From NCBI GenBank assembly GCA_946811695.1, contig OX328124.1, forward strand, positions 59,598,754-59,662,753: a DNA stretch of 64,000 nucleotides. Reading direction: 5' to 3'. Position numbers and translations under genes: made by a program. This document shows, in pieces, positions 11,746-22,845 of the stretch (position 1 is the stretch's first letter; every line of letters starts with the position of its first letter). The notes under the pieces were generated by a model. That model worked only from the letters and a program-made list of their open reading frames with translations. It did no database searches and had not been told where the DNA came from. The stretch comes from Gonocerus acuteangulatus. Its lineage: Eukaryota; Arthropoda; Insecta; Hemiptera; Coreidae.

Positions 11746-12640
11746 AAGCACGATAGATACATAAAGGTAACTAATGTGCTGATTTGTGAAGGTTTGCCTT
11801 CAAAAAATATACCAGGAAACACTATCAGTACGATAAATAACTCAGTGGTAAATAGAGTTTGAATATCTACTTGTAGTCAATAGAGCACAACCTTCCATGG
11901 AATCCTTTAGACGAGCCGATACTAGGAAAGAGAGATGCTAACGGGAAGTAGCAATTCGCCTCTTTTGGAGAAATAGGAACGACCTTTGAGAGTGGAGTTA
12001 ACGACTTTCCGAAGTAAATCGTTGCAGTTAGGAGTAGGAGATAGCTATGTCCTTGGCCAGTTCCTGGCTTTCGGGGTTGGGTCAAATAGCTTCCTTCTTA
12101 TCCATATATAGCTTGGTCTTTATCGCTACCTTTTCCAAGGCAGGGAACAGCAATCGGTAGGTTAGATTGCACATCGGGAGCAATACAGTATACACTCCGA
12201 CGTGTCTCACTCTATTTCCAGGCTCCATGAATTCACGATGTGACTATGCATATCGAATAACAGATCATTAACCTCAAAAGGTGCATCGATCATTAGCACC
12301 ATAATACGATATAAAAATTCCTCCCCTCTCCCGCCAAAACCAGAAAGAAATATTATAATGAATAATGCATTTGATCTTCAAATATGATATGGGCATTGGA
12401 AACATCCGATTCGCAAGAATAAGAAGCGCGTTCATATCATGCTAATATCTCATATCATGAGGAAAGCTCAAGCCCAATTCAAAACACAAGTGGCAAGTGG
12501 GACTGGCGTAGTTCGGGCGTGGCGGTGGTTTTTGCCACCTCTATGTAATCCAATGGTCCAATCCACACTGAAGTGGCTTGGCGGTGGTGTGAAACCCACT
12601 CACAAACCACTCGTGGCATGCCTCTTGCAAACCAAGCATT
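11746..12640. other. Unannotated stretch with a GC-richer patch
   Basis: 11870-12200 is less AT-rich than its surroundings but has only short open frames and no recognisable domain. I see no RNA gene. Confidence 0.35.
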
Positions 12641-12647
12641 TCTCGTC

Positions 12648-12720
12648 ATCTTATTTTAGCGCGGTTCCTCCCTTCCCACTTATCCCCGACTAGAAAATTT
12701 CTTGTTTCTGAACCTATAGA
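12648..12720 (+). repeat. 5' fragment of TIR repeat W
   Basis: TTTTAGCGCGGTTCCTCCC, then CCGACTAGAAAATTTC and a degraded CGTTTCAGAACC block, match the left end of W at 22621. It leads directly into a (TA)n tract, as in the other W copies. Confidence 0.7.

Positions 12721-12721
<1 letters not shown>

Positions 12722-12778
<57 letters not shown>
12722..12778. repeat. (TA)n microsatellite
   Basis: An uninterrupted TA dinucleotide run at the standard internal TA position of repeat W. Confidence 0.9.
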
Positions 12779-12781
<3 letters not shown>

Positions 12782-13161
12782 CATATATGTGTGTTTGTGT
12801 GAGTGTTTATGCACAAATTAATATATATGCTTATTACGCGTTTGACACACTTGAAAATATGTAAACCCTTAAATAAAATCTATCTCTTATGTTACCTATA
12901 TTCTAAGTTTTAAACCTTTATAAATCTATTTTTAATTTTAGCTCCAGGTATATACACACATTTACCATGTGTATCATGCATCCTCTATATATAATGTTTT
13001 CCTTTAATCTCATCATTATATAAATAAGTATTAACTCTGTCCTCTTTGTTTTACAGCCCCGATGGTGGCTCGAGTTTCAAGCCAAAACGTCGGCAAAAAA
13101 AAAAAAATGCATTTTCGTATAAAAATTTAATTTTATTAAGATACCAAGATCGAAACCTGAC
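12779..13161 (+). mobile_element. Penelope-style hammerhead-bearing element, degraded
   Basis: It consists of a TA/CA-rich 5' part, a hammerhead-like motif at 13056-13094, an A run and a closing segment TACCAAGATCGAAACCTGAC. That closing segment matches the TIR of the 23921-24225 element. The left TIR is not seen. No reverse transcriptase frame is present, so it is non-autonomous. Confidence 0.55.
13056..13094 (+). ncRNA. Degenerate hammerhead-ribozyme-like motif
   Basis: Outer GCC/GGC stem I; CCGATGG in place of the CTGATGA core; stem II GGCT..AGCC; then AAAACGTC where GAAACGTC is expected. Two core positions deviate, so self-cleavage is unlikely in this copy. Confidence 0.5.
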
Positions 13162-13831
13162 TAAAATATTTCAAATTAACACAAGAAAAAATATACCAGT
13201 GTTTATCGATCTTTTAGTAAACAAACTTTTTCAGGACCCTTTCTGTTTATCTTCTAACGTTAAATGAAGTTCTCTTAAATTATTCACGAAAACAGTCATT
13301 ACTGATCTTTAATCAATATAAACTACGAAGCATACCTTAGTATTCTAAATGTACATGTTGAAAACAATGTAAGGGATAAAACCACAATAGCTGAAACATT
13401 GCCTTGTATAATTAACCGTAAAGTCTATGTAAGATGATACTATTTACGGTCGAGAATTCTTTAACTAGTCAAATTTTCTTGTCACTGATGACATCTGAGA
13501 TCATAATATGAAGCCCCATTGCGTGAAACTGCTGTTTGCTCCCATCAAATGAAAAAAAAAAAAAAATAAATAAACGGAGAGATGGGGAAGTGTTACAAGG
13601 AAACCTAAAAAGAAACAAGTTCCCACCTGGGAGTTCTTTTTTACATGAGAGGATATGGAATCGACTTGGGTGTACAGTTTCGTTGAGGCCACCGCCGTAT
13701 CCAGTTTCATACAGCGAACACTTGGGAAGTTGTTCCTCATGTTCAGGAAGCACTTAGCTGACTCATAAGTTCTTCAAGGGCACTTTTGCATTGGATATAT
13801 ATTATTACGCAATAAGGGACTTGGTAGAGAA
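13162..13831. other. Unannotated stretch
   Basis: No domain or repeat recognised. Overlapping short frames around 13470-13757 on both strands contain only low-complexity or featureless sequence. Confidence 0.35.
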
Positions 13832-14290
13832 AGGGCGAATCTGAAAAATCGACTTTTTAAAAAAAAAAAAAAAAAATTTGATTCAGAAAGATTTAGGTAA
13901 CACGAGGCTTCGCCTTGTTTCTCTGGTTTGCCTTTAGTAACTCACAGTTTCAAGTTAAAGTGATTAGCATGAGAAATTCAAAGTCCCCGAATCCCGGGGC
14001 TGAAACTTCCCTTCTAATTAGCCATATACCCATGGGCGTATATAAGGGGGGGGCTGAGGGGGTTGCAGCCCTCCCCCGAAATTTTGAGTTGATCGGTAAA
14101 AATGGTTGGTACTTGGTTAAAACTATTCCAAGTTCTAAATTGTTAGTATTCCATGCCCCGGAAATGGTCTCAGCCCCCTCCTTCCGAAATTTACTATATA
14201 CGCCCATGCATAAACCACTTGTTAAATAAAATAAAACCCATTGAATTTATATTGCATACTTTTTCAATCAGATTTATGAATCAGCATTCC
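13832..14290. mobile_element. Family Y TIR element, copy 1 (right end decayed)
   Basis: GGGCGAATC-TGAAAAATC-GACTTTTT, then GGCTTCGCCTTGTTTCTCTG and GCATACTTTTTCAATCAGAT, match 40291-40706 in the same order. A GGGCGTATA-type MITE (14031-14208), absent from the other copy, is nested inside. Confidence 0.75.
14031..14208. mobile_element. GGGCGTATA-type MITE, complete
   Basis: Ends CATGGGCGTATATA and TATATACGCCCATG are perfect complements. Inside are a G-rich GGGGGGGGCTGAGGGGG block, CCCTCCCCCGAAATTTTGA, and a second CAGCCCCCTCC. The empty site is visible in family Y copy 2 (40.3-40.7 kb). Related copies lie at 14665, 31033, 39441 and 53188. Confidence 0.85.
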
Positions 14291-14664
14291 AAATGAAATA
14301 TACACATATATTATTATTAAAAGCTTCCAAAGCTGAGGTTATAACAACAATGTCAGGATGTGTTTTATTGTATTTAGTATCATTGTTCACAAGTAGGTCT
14401 ATTCTGTTTAGTCATTCAATGTTCGTGTGTAAGCAGGGTATGTCCATACAGTCCGTAAGTCTTAGAATTAGACTTATAGCCCTGACCTAACATACATTAC
14501 AATGAGGTAATATGTTTAAAAATTGTTTTACATTGATTCCCCACTGCCACATTATGAACCTATCGTCTAGATTCCTGTCTCCATGAACGACTCTCGACTG
14601 AAATCACTCATCTACCGCGCGACTCAAAGATTAAAACCGATTTAGCTATTTTTGAACTTATCAG

Positions 14665-14860
14665 GTGCGTATATAGAGAGTAATATCGAGGAGGGGGCTG
14701 GGAGCATTTGGGGGTATGGTAAAATCTAAAACTTGGAATAGTCAGTCAGCTAAAACGCTATAACACCCCCTAAAAAAATATTTTTTCTGAACTATGTATT
14801 CTTGTTTAATTTATTTTTAAGATTTTTATGACACATTTTTATTTTCAATTTCAAAATTTC
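14665..14860 (-). mobile_element. Partial GGGCGTATA-type MITE
   Basis: GGTGCGTATATAGAGAG, a G-rich block and AAAACTTGGAATAGT are followed by the shared TTTTTATGACACATTTTT segment also seen near 39800. The right TIR is not found. Confidence 0.6.
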
Positions 14861-15309
14861 ATGGAACTAAACTATGGAATTAATTATTATATTATTTTTA
14901 GTATTATTTTATTTCTTATTCGAATTAATTTAATTTTGTACAAAGCATGTTTTACTTCCTTTATTTTTCATTTCGAATCATTTTATTTTAGAAAACTGAA
15001 CGGCTAATTTTTTACCTAAGGAGGTTTGATGCAGGAGGTTTGAACATAGAATCAAATGGCATTATTCAAATTAAAATGCTATTAAAATCATTATTAATTG
15101 CTTTGAAGATTCATTTCGAATTCTGCTTCAGCTCATGAAGAGAATAGGAATTGACGATGATGGTGAGAGCGGTATAGATGAAGAGCCTGTCTCGGACAGT
15201 ACGTGCTCATCACCACCCACAGACCACACACCTAGATCTCCTAGCCAAGACTCGCCCATTTTACATTTCATTTATCCCTAACCATGCTTATGCACATTAC
15301 ACTCATTAT
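14861..15309. other. Unannotated AT-rich stretch
   Basis: No coding domain or repeat match recognised. Confidence 0.35.
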
Positions 15310-16365
15310 TAGAGCCCGGAAGTTAGGCATTTATTTTTGGGTGAAATAGGCAGGCAAAACGGCACTTAAAATACTGAAAATAGGCAGTGCTGTAATTAAA
15401 ATAGGCATTTATTAGGGGTGAAGGCAAAGGGGAATCTCACTCATTAATTATGAAAATATGTATTTTAAATACTCATTCATTTCTTTATTACCTTGCCTTC
15501 CTTCTGCTTTCATAAAATCAAAAATAAATTAGGAACCCCGTTCATTGTTTCTTGACCTCCGAACTGTGAGTCATAAACGATTTTAACATAGCCTATGGCT
15601 CTCCCCGAATTAAGACCTACATGTGTGCCAAGTTTGATCAAAAATGGTCGAAATGTGTGGATTTGTATAAGGAACCAACATACAAACAGACAGCTGGTAG
15701 ACGTTTTTGACTTAGCCTACGAGACTTCCTGGATCAAGACCTACCAGTATTCCAAGTTTGGTCAAAATGTGTGGATTTGTATAAAGAACAAACGGACAAA
15801 CAGTCAGACACGTGATTTATATATATATATATATACCTACAGAGATTTATCACAGAATTAGTGTACTTACTCTCAAGGGAATTACTTCTCTTGTTAGAAG
15901 CAACAACAAGATGCTTTTTCAAAGTATCAACTCTCAAAGACCTTCTCAGAAAAAAATGTATTTCATTATGGGAAAACTTCCTCTGCATTATCTTAACATT
16001 TCGAAATCCGGAATACCAGGTAATTAAACCATTGTCACAGTAAAAGGGGTGTGAGGAAGGAGACGTACTTCTCTCATCCTCTATCATTCCTCCTATTCAT
16101 TTTGCTTGTGCATTCCTTCTATTAAGGAAGGGTCTATTATTTACAGAGGTTAATTATTTACAGAGGTTAAATCCATGGGTTGGGAAAACAAGCTTGCGAA
16201 TAGATATTTGTGACGGCAATTTATAATTTAATTTGTGCAACCTTTTTTTGTCTTCGATGAACGGAAATTCAATATGTGCTTTTTGACATGTTTAAATCGC
16301 AGATTGCATAACAAGCAAAAAAGGCCAAAATAGGCAACGGAAGCCAAAATAGGCAAAAAAAAAAA
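15310..16365 (-). mobile_element. Deleted CGGBP1-like hAT copy, minus strand
   Basis: The left boundary TAGAGCCCGGAAGTTAGGCA is identical to the TIR of the hAT at 47340-49696. In minus orientation, 16340-15990 matches the 5' UTR of that element (AAACCCATGGATTTAACC, CACACCCCTTTT.CTGTGAC), and about 15970-15880 encodes the transposase C-terminus, including DTLKKHLVVA. Most of the transposase is missing, and the outer ~100 bp of the 5' end is lost near 16365. A family Z repeat is nested at 15590-15838. This is a dead copy that might still be moved in trans only if its second TIR were present, which it is not. Confidence 0.85.
15590..15838 (+). repeat. Family Z repeat nested in the deleted hAT
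   Basis: Two diverged sub-copies of a block with TACGAGACTTCCTGGATCAA and GTGTGGATTTGTATAA, ending CAGACACGTGATTTATATAT. It matches 3270-3420. Confidence 0.65.
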
Positions 16366-16401
16366 TTGTCGCTAGACTTTCTAAATGCACGAAAACATAT
16401 T

Positions 16402-16467
16402 TATATATTACATAAAATACATGTCATATACATTGTGTATATGACATGTATAGAGAGGAAACTAATA

Positions 16468-16506
<39 letters not shown>

Positions 16507-16584
16507 TTTATTTTTTTATTAGTTTCCTCTCTATACATGTCATATACACAATGTATATGACATGTATTTTATGTAATATATATA
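16402..16584. repeat. ~75-bp-arm palindrome around a TA tract, cut by the assembly gap
   Basis: The left arm (about 16402-16474) contains CATAAAATACATGTCATATA and TAGAGAGGAAACTAATAAAA. The right arm (16502-16584) is its reverse complement. Each arm itself contains the inverted pair ACATGTCATATAC/GTATATGACATGT. The gap starts immediately after the right arm. Confidence 0.85.
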
Positions 16585-16784
16585 NNNNNNNNNNNNNNNN
16601 NNNNNNNNNNNNNNNNNNNNNNNNNNNNNNNNNNNNNNNNNNNNNNNNNNNNNNNNNNNNNNNNNNNNNNNNNNNNNNNNNNNNNNNNNNNNNNNNNNNN
16701 NNNNNNNNNNNNNNNNNNNNNNNNNNNNNNNNNNNNNNNNNNNNNNNNNNNNNNNNNNNNNNNNNNNNNNNNNNNNNNNNNNNN
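16585..16784. other. Assembly gap of 200 N
   Basis: 200 undetermined bases inside TA repeats. Real length is unknown; the round size suggests a scaffold placeholder. Confidence 0.98.
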
Positions 16785-16873
16785 ATATATATATATATAT
16801 ATATATATTCGGTTAGAGGTCTTTGTTCAGGAGCATATTCATTATTAATACGACTTTCTATACAGCGCGCTGT

Positions 16874-16905
16874 AACAACCCAACCGCTGCAGCGGTTGGG
16901 TTGTT
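16874..16905. repeat. Perfect 32-bp palindrome
   Basis: AACAACCCAACCGCTG is followed immediately by its exact complement, centred on CTGCAG. A second palindrome, TACAGCGCGCTGTA (16861-16874), abuts it. Both lie beside a hammerhead-like motif. Confidence 0.85.
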
Positions 16906-16907
16906 AA

Positions 16908-16945
16908 CGTCTTTTTCGCAGGTATCACAACCTGTTTCGTCAGGC
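16908..16945 (-). ncRNA. Hammerhead-like motif beside the palindrome
   Basis: The minus strand reads CTGACGA, a stem-loop CAGGT-TGTGAT-ACCTG, then CGAAAAAGACG. The core and stem II fit the hammerhead layout, but the stem III/cleavage region departs from the GAAACGTC seen in the other copies. Confidence 0.4.
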
Positions 16946-17136
16946 TGTTGTCCATTATTTTAAGAACATTTTTTAGCATTTAACCAAAATTTATCTACGT
17001 TTGGGTCTATATGTTAGTTTGGATCAATGCTAAACTTCTGGAACACACTTAAAACTGTTTCCATCCATGTAACCAAACCAAAACTGGTCAGGAAGATTAT
17101 TTCTACCATTTTTTCACGATCACGGGTGCAGATAAC

Positions 17137-17199
<63 letters not shown>

Positions 17200-17302
17200 A
17201 CCCAAGTTGCAATAGTTTAATTTTAGGTCACTTAAGGAAATAGTTTTATTGTTAAAAAAGAAAAAAAGAAACAACAATGATTGGTGGCGAGACCGTCAAC
17301 CC

Positions 17303-17356
<54 letters not shown>

Positions 17357-18053
17357 TTATATACACACACACACATTCATGGCCACCTTCATTTTCAGTG
17401 GTAGGTAGTATCGATGAAGGTTTGAATAACTTTTCAATCATTCTTAGCTACATCTTAGCTTTGCAACCTTATCTACATTCTTTCAGAAAGCGTTAAAATT
17501 TACCTTAAGTCGACATTATAAGCAAGGTTTCGTTTCAATATGGAGGGAGTAAACCAACTGAAACAATTTATCTGGTTATTCAATTCTTTTTTTTTTTTTT
17601 CATGAAAACGATTTTTTTCGTTTTTCCTAGTCTTAAATTGTGGAATATATATGTTATTAAATTAATTAATTTGTTATATAATTTTTTTCACACCATTTGC
17701 TCAAGAACTGTACCTGTATAGTACTCTTATTTCACTCTTACACCGATACATCCGATTGTTTGCCTTATTATTATAATTATATTATCATTATTATATTAAT
17801 TAACTTGTTTCAAGTTCTGTAAGTTATTATTCTTAGAATTGTAAAATATTTGATTTCGAGTAAGTTTATTATCGAATTGTTTAATAATTATTAAACAATT
17901 AATTATAATTAAACAAATAGATAATAAACTTACAATTATTGTAACAAGATGATATGGGTATCCTTGTACTGGGCGGAATCGCCTTAGTTGTGGATGCTCA
18001 TCAATAAATTAATTTAAATAATCAAATATCGACAGTTCTTCGTCCAGCTGAAT
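16946..18053. other. Non-coding stretch with two TA tracts and a small palindrome
   Basis: (TA)n runs at 17141-17193 and 17311-17352. An AT-only palindrome at 17860-17933 has ends GTAAGTTTATTATC and GATAATAAACTTAC. No gene found; 17940-18053 leads into the satellite. Confidence 0.6.
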
Positions 18054-21000
18054 AAAATATCTACTGCTATAAGGAAGTAAAATCACTCACTAATACTGAA
18101 TGTTGAAAAATGTAAATAATAATGGGTAGGTGGCGCGAATGGCCTACAAGTCGGTGCGTCTTAAAATATCTACTGCTATAAGGAAGTAAAATCACTCACT
18201 AATACTGAATGTTGAAAAATGTAAATAATAATGGATAGGTGGCGCTAATGGCCTAGAAGTCGGTGCGTCGTAAAATATCTACTGCTATAAGGAAGTAAAA
18301 TCACTCACTAATACTGAATGTTGAAAAATGTAAATAATAATGGATAGGTGGCGCTAATGGCCTAGAAGTCGGTGCGTCGTAAAATATCTACTGCTATAAG
18401 GAAGTAAAATCACTCACTAATACTGAATGTTGAAAAATGTAAATAATAATGGATAGGTGGCGCTAATGGCCTACAAGTCGGTGCGTCGTAAAATATCTAC
18501 TGCTATAAGGAAGTAAAATCACTCACTAATACTGAATGTTGAAAAATGTAAATAATAATGGGTAGGTGGCGCTAATGGCCTACAAGTCGGTGCGTCGTAA
18601 AATATCTACTGCTATAAGGAAGTAAAATCACTCACTAATACTGAATGTTGAAAAATGTAAATAATAATGGATAGGTGGCGCTAATGGCCTAGAAGTCGGT
18701 GCGTCGTAAAATATCTACTGCTATAAGGAAGTAAAATCACTCACTAATACTGAATGTTGAAAAATGTAAATAATAATGGATAGGTGGCGCTAATGGCCTA
18801 GAAGTCGGTGCGTCGTAAAATATCTACTGCTATAAGGAAGTAAAATCACTCACTAATACTGAATGTTGAAAAATGTAAATAATAATGGATAGGTGGCGCT
18901 AATGGCCTACAAGTCGGTGCGTCGTAAAATATCTACTGCTATAAGGAAGTAAAATCACTCACTAATACTGAATGTTGAAAAATGTAAATAATAGTGGATA
19001 GGTGGCGCTAATGGCCTAGAAGTCGGTGCGTCTTAAAATATCTACTGCTATAAGGAAGTAAAATCACTCACTAATACTGAATGTTGAAAAATGTAAATAA
19101 TAATGGATAGGTGGCGCTAATGGCCTAGAAGTCGGTGCGTCGTAAAATATCTACTGCTATAAGGAAGTAAAATCACTCACTAATACTGAATGTTGAAAAA
19201 TGTAAATAATAATGGATAGGTGGCGCTAATGGCCTAGAAGTCGGTGCGTCTTAAAATATCTACTGCTATAAGGAAGTAAAATCACTCACTAATACTGAAT
19301 GTTGAAAAATGTAAATAATAATGGATAGGTGGCGCTAATGGCCTAGAAGTCGGTGCGTCTTAAAATATCTACTGCTATAAGGAAGTAAAATCACTCACTA
19401 ATACTGAATGTTGAAAAATGTAAATAATAATGGATAGGTGGCGCTAATGGCCTAGAAGTCGGTGCGTCGTAAAATATCTACTGCTATAAGGAAGTAAAAT
19501 CACTCACTAATACTGAATGTTGAAAAATGTAAATAATAATGGATAGGTGGCGCTAATGGCCTAGAAGTCGGTGCGTCGTAAAATATCTACTGCTATAAGG
19601 AAGTAAAATCATTCACTAATACTGAATGTTGAAAAATGTAAATAATAATGGATAGGTGGCGCTAATGGCCTAGAAGTCGGTGCGTCGTAAAATATCTACT
19701 GCTATAAGGAAGTAAAATCACTCACTAATACTGAATGTTGAAAAATGTAAATAATAATGGATAGGTGGCGCTAATGGCCTAGAAGTCGGTGCGTCGTAAA
19801 ATATCTACTGCTATAAGGAAGTAAAATCACTCACTAATACTGAATGTTGAAAAATGTAAATAATAATGGATAGGTGGCGCTAATGGCCTACAAGTCGGTG
19901 CGTCGTAAAATATCTACTGCTATAAGGAAGTAAAATCATTCACTAATACTGAATGTTGAAAAATGTAAATAATAATGGATAGGTGGCGCTAATGGCCTAC
20001 AAGTCGGTGCGTCGTAAAATATCTACTGCTATAAGGAAGTAAAATCACTCACTAATACTGAATGTTGAAAAATGTAAATAATAATGGATAGGTGGCGCTA
20101 ATGGCCTAGAAGTCGGTGCGTCGTAAAATATCTACTGCTATAAGGAAGTAAAATCACTCACTAATACTGAATGTTGAAAAATGTAAATAATAATGGGTAG
20201 GTGGCGCTAATGGCCTACAAGTCGGTGCGTCTTAAAATATCTACTGCTATAAGGAAGTAAAATCACTCACTAATACTGAATGTTGAAAAATGTAAATAAT
20301 AATGGATAGGTGGCGCTAATGGCCTAGAAGTCGGTGCGTCGTAAAATATCTACTGCTATAAGGAAGTAAAATCACTCACTAATACTGAATGTTGAAAAAT
20401 GTAAATAATAATGGATAGGTGGCGCTAATGGCCTAGAAGTCGGTGCGTCGTAAAATATCTACTGCTATAAGGAAGTAAAATCACTCACTAATACTGAATG
20501 TTGAAAAATGTAAATAATAATGGATAGGTGGCGCTAATGGCCTACAAGTCGGTGCGTCGTAAAATATCTACTGCTATAAGGAAGTAAAATCACTCACTAA
20601 TACTGAATGTTGAAAAATGTAAATAATAATGGGTAGGTGGCGCTAATGGCCTACAAGTCGGTGCGTCGTAAAATATCTACTGCTATAAGGAAGTAAAATC
20701 ACTCACTAATACTGAATGTTGAAAAATGTAAATAATAATGGATAGGTGGCGCTAATGGCCTAGAAGTCGGTGCGTCGTAAAATATCTACTGCTATAAGGA
20801 AGTAAAATCACTCACTAATACTGAATGTTGAAAAATGTAAATAATAATGGATAGGTGGCGCTAATGGCCTAGAAGTCGGTGCGTCGTAAAATATCTACTG
20901 CTATAAGGAAGTAAAATCACTCACTAATACTGAATGTTGAAAAATGTAAATAATAATGGATAGGTGGCGCTAATGGCCTACAAGTCGGTGCGTCGTAAAA

Positions 21001-22411
21001 TATCTACTGCTATAAGGAAGTAAAATCACTCACTAATACTGAATGTTGAAAAATGTAAATAATAGTGGATAGGTGGCGCTAATGGCCTAGAAGTCGGTGC
21101 GTCTTAAAATATCTACTGCTATAAGGAAGTAAAATCACTCACTAATACTGAATGTTGAAAAATGTAAATAATAATGGATAGGTGGCGCTAATGGCCTAGA
21201 AGTCGGTGCGTCGTAAAATATCTACTGCTATAAGGAAGTAAAATCACTCACTAATACTGAATGTTGAAAAATGTAAATAATAATGGATAGGTGGCGCTAA
21301 TGGCCTAGAAGTCGGTGCGTCGTAAAATATCTACTGCTATAAGGAAGTAAAATCATTCACTAATACTGAATGTTGAAAAATGTAAATAATAATGGATAGG
21401 TGGCGCTAATGGCCTACAAGTCGGTGCGTCGTAAAATATCTACTGCTATAAGGAAGTAAAATCACTCACTAATACTGAATGTTGAAAAATGTAAATAATA
21501 ATGGATAGGTGGCGCTAATGGCCTAGAAGTCGGTGCGTCGTAAAATATCTACTGCTATAAGGAAGTAAAATCACTCACTAATACTGAATGTTGAAAAATG
21601 TAAATAATAATGGATAGGTGGCGCTAATGGCCTACAAGTCGGTGCGTCGTAAAATATCTACTGCTATAAGGAAGTAAAATCACTCACTAATACTGAATGT
21701 TGAAAAATGTAAATAATAATGGATAGGTGGCGCTAATGGCCTAGAAGTCGGTGCGTCTTAAAATATCTACTGCTATAAGGAAGTAAAATCACTCACTAAT
21801 ACTGAATGTTGAAAATGTAAATAATAATGGATAGGTGGCGCTAATGGCCTAGAAGTCGGTGCGTCGTAAAATATCTACTGCTATAAGGAAGTAAAATCAC
21901 TCACTAATACTGAATGTTGAAAAAAATAAATAATAATGGATAGGTGGCGCTAATGGCCTACAAGTCGGTGCGTCGTAAAATATCTACTGCTATAAGGAAG
22001 TAAAATCACTCACTAATACTGAATGTTGAAAAATGTAAATAATAATGGATAGGTGGCGCTAATGGCCTAGAAGTCGGTGCGTCTTAAAATATCTACTGCT
22101 ATAAGGAAGTAAAATCACTCACTAATACTGAATGTTGAAAAATGTAAATAATAATGGATAGGTGGCGCTAATGGCCTAGAAGTCGGTGCGTCGTAAAATA
22201 TCTACTGCTATAAGGAAGTAAAATCACTCACTAATACTGAATGTTGAAAAATGTAAATAATAATGGATAGGTGGCGCGATTGGCCTACAAGTCGGTGCGT
22301 CGTAAAATATCTACTGCTATAAGGAAGTAAAATCACTCACTAATACTGAATGTTGAAAAATGTAAATAATAATGGATAGGTGGCGCTAATGGCCTAGAAG
22401 TCGGTGCGTCG
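18054..22411 (+). repeat. 40-copy tandem satellite, 109-bp unit with SINE-derived tail
   Basis: Units start AAAATATCTACTGCTATAAG and end GTGGCGCTAATGGCCTAGAA plus GTCGGTGCGTCGT. Starts fall every 109 bp from 18054 to 22304; one unit (21760) is 108 bp. Divergence is a few bases per unit: C/T in CACTCAC, GGAT/GGGT, CTAGAAG/CTACAAG, GTCG/GTCT and AATAATGG/AATAGTGG. The last ~40 bp of each unit align with the 3' end of SINE1 (GGCGCTAATGGCCTAGA.GTCG.TGCG.CGT-AAAA). The array ends in an A-rich AAAAAATAAATAAAATAAAA tail, as a SINE would. The first ~65 bp of the unit are unrelated to anything else here. No ORF. Confidence 0.97.
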
Positions 22412-22757
22412 TAAAAAATAAATAAAATAAAAATTGATAGGCTGATTTTACGAACTGTATAAAAATAAGAATGTAAAATTAAAATGGAGCAAGAGATAAT
22501 GCAAAAAGTTCCTCCTGAACGTGAATGTAGTACCGTTCTTTTATCTAAAATATGCTTCCCTTCAGCAAGAATGATTTCACCGATTTATGCCACCTTCCAC
22601 ATTTTCAACCCGCCATTACTTTTTAGCGCGGTTCCTCCCTCCCCCATAGGGAGGAACCCCGCTTATAGGGTTGATACAATGAAACAATCCGGAAGTGCCG
22701 ACTAGAAAATTTCGCGTTTCAGAACCCCTAGAGACCGAAAATAACGGTGGTTCAAAT

Positions 22758-22780
22758 TTGTATATATATATATATGTATA

Positions 22781-22840
<60 letters not shown>
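22758..22840. repeat. (TA)n microsatellite in W
   Basis: TA run with a few interruptions at its start. It is long here and short (about 25 bp) in the W copy at 55.6 kb. Confidence 0.9.

Positions 22841-22845
<5 letters not shown>

Noticed and set aside
13915..14229. 104-residue plus-strand protein and its 85-residue minus-strand shadow
   Set aside because: They lie wholly within family Y and a nested MITE; composition is from TIR and G/C runs.
16446..16907. Protein spanning the N gap
   Set aside because: It is made of TA-encoded Tyr-Ile repeats and unknown bases; not a gene.
18054..22411. CRISPR-like array
   Set aside because: The repeat unit is 109 bp with no variable spacers; all units are near-identical end to end. 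This is a eukaryotic satellite.
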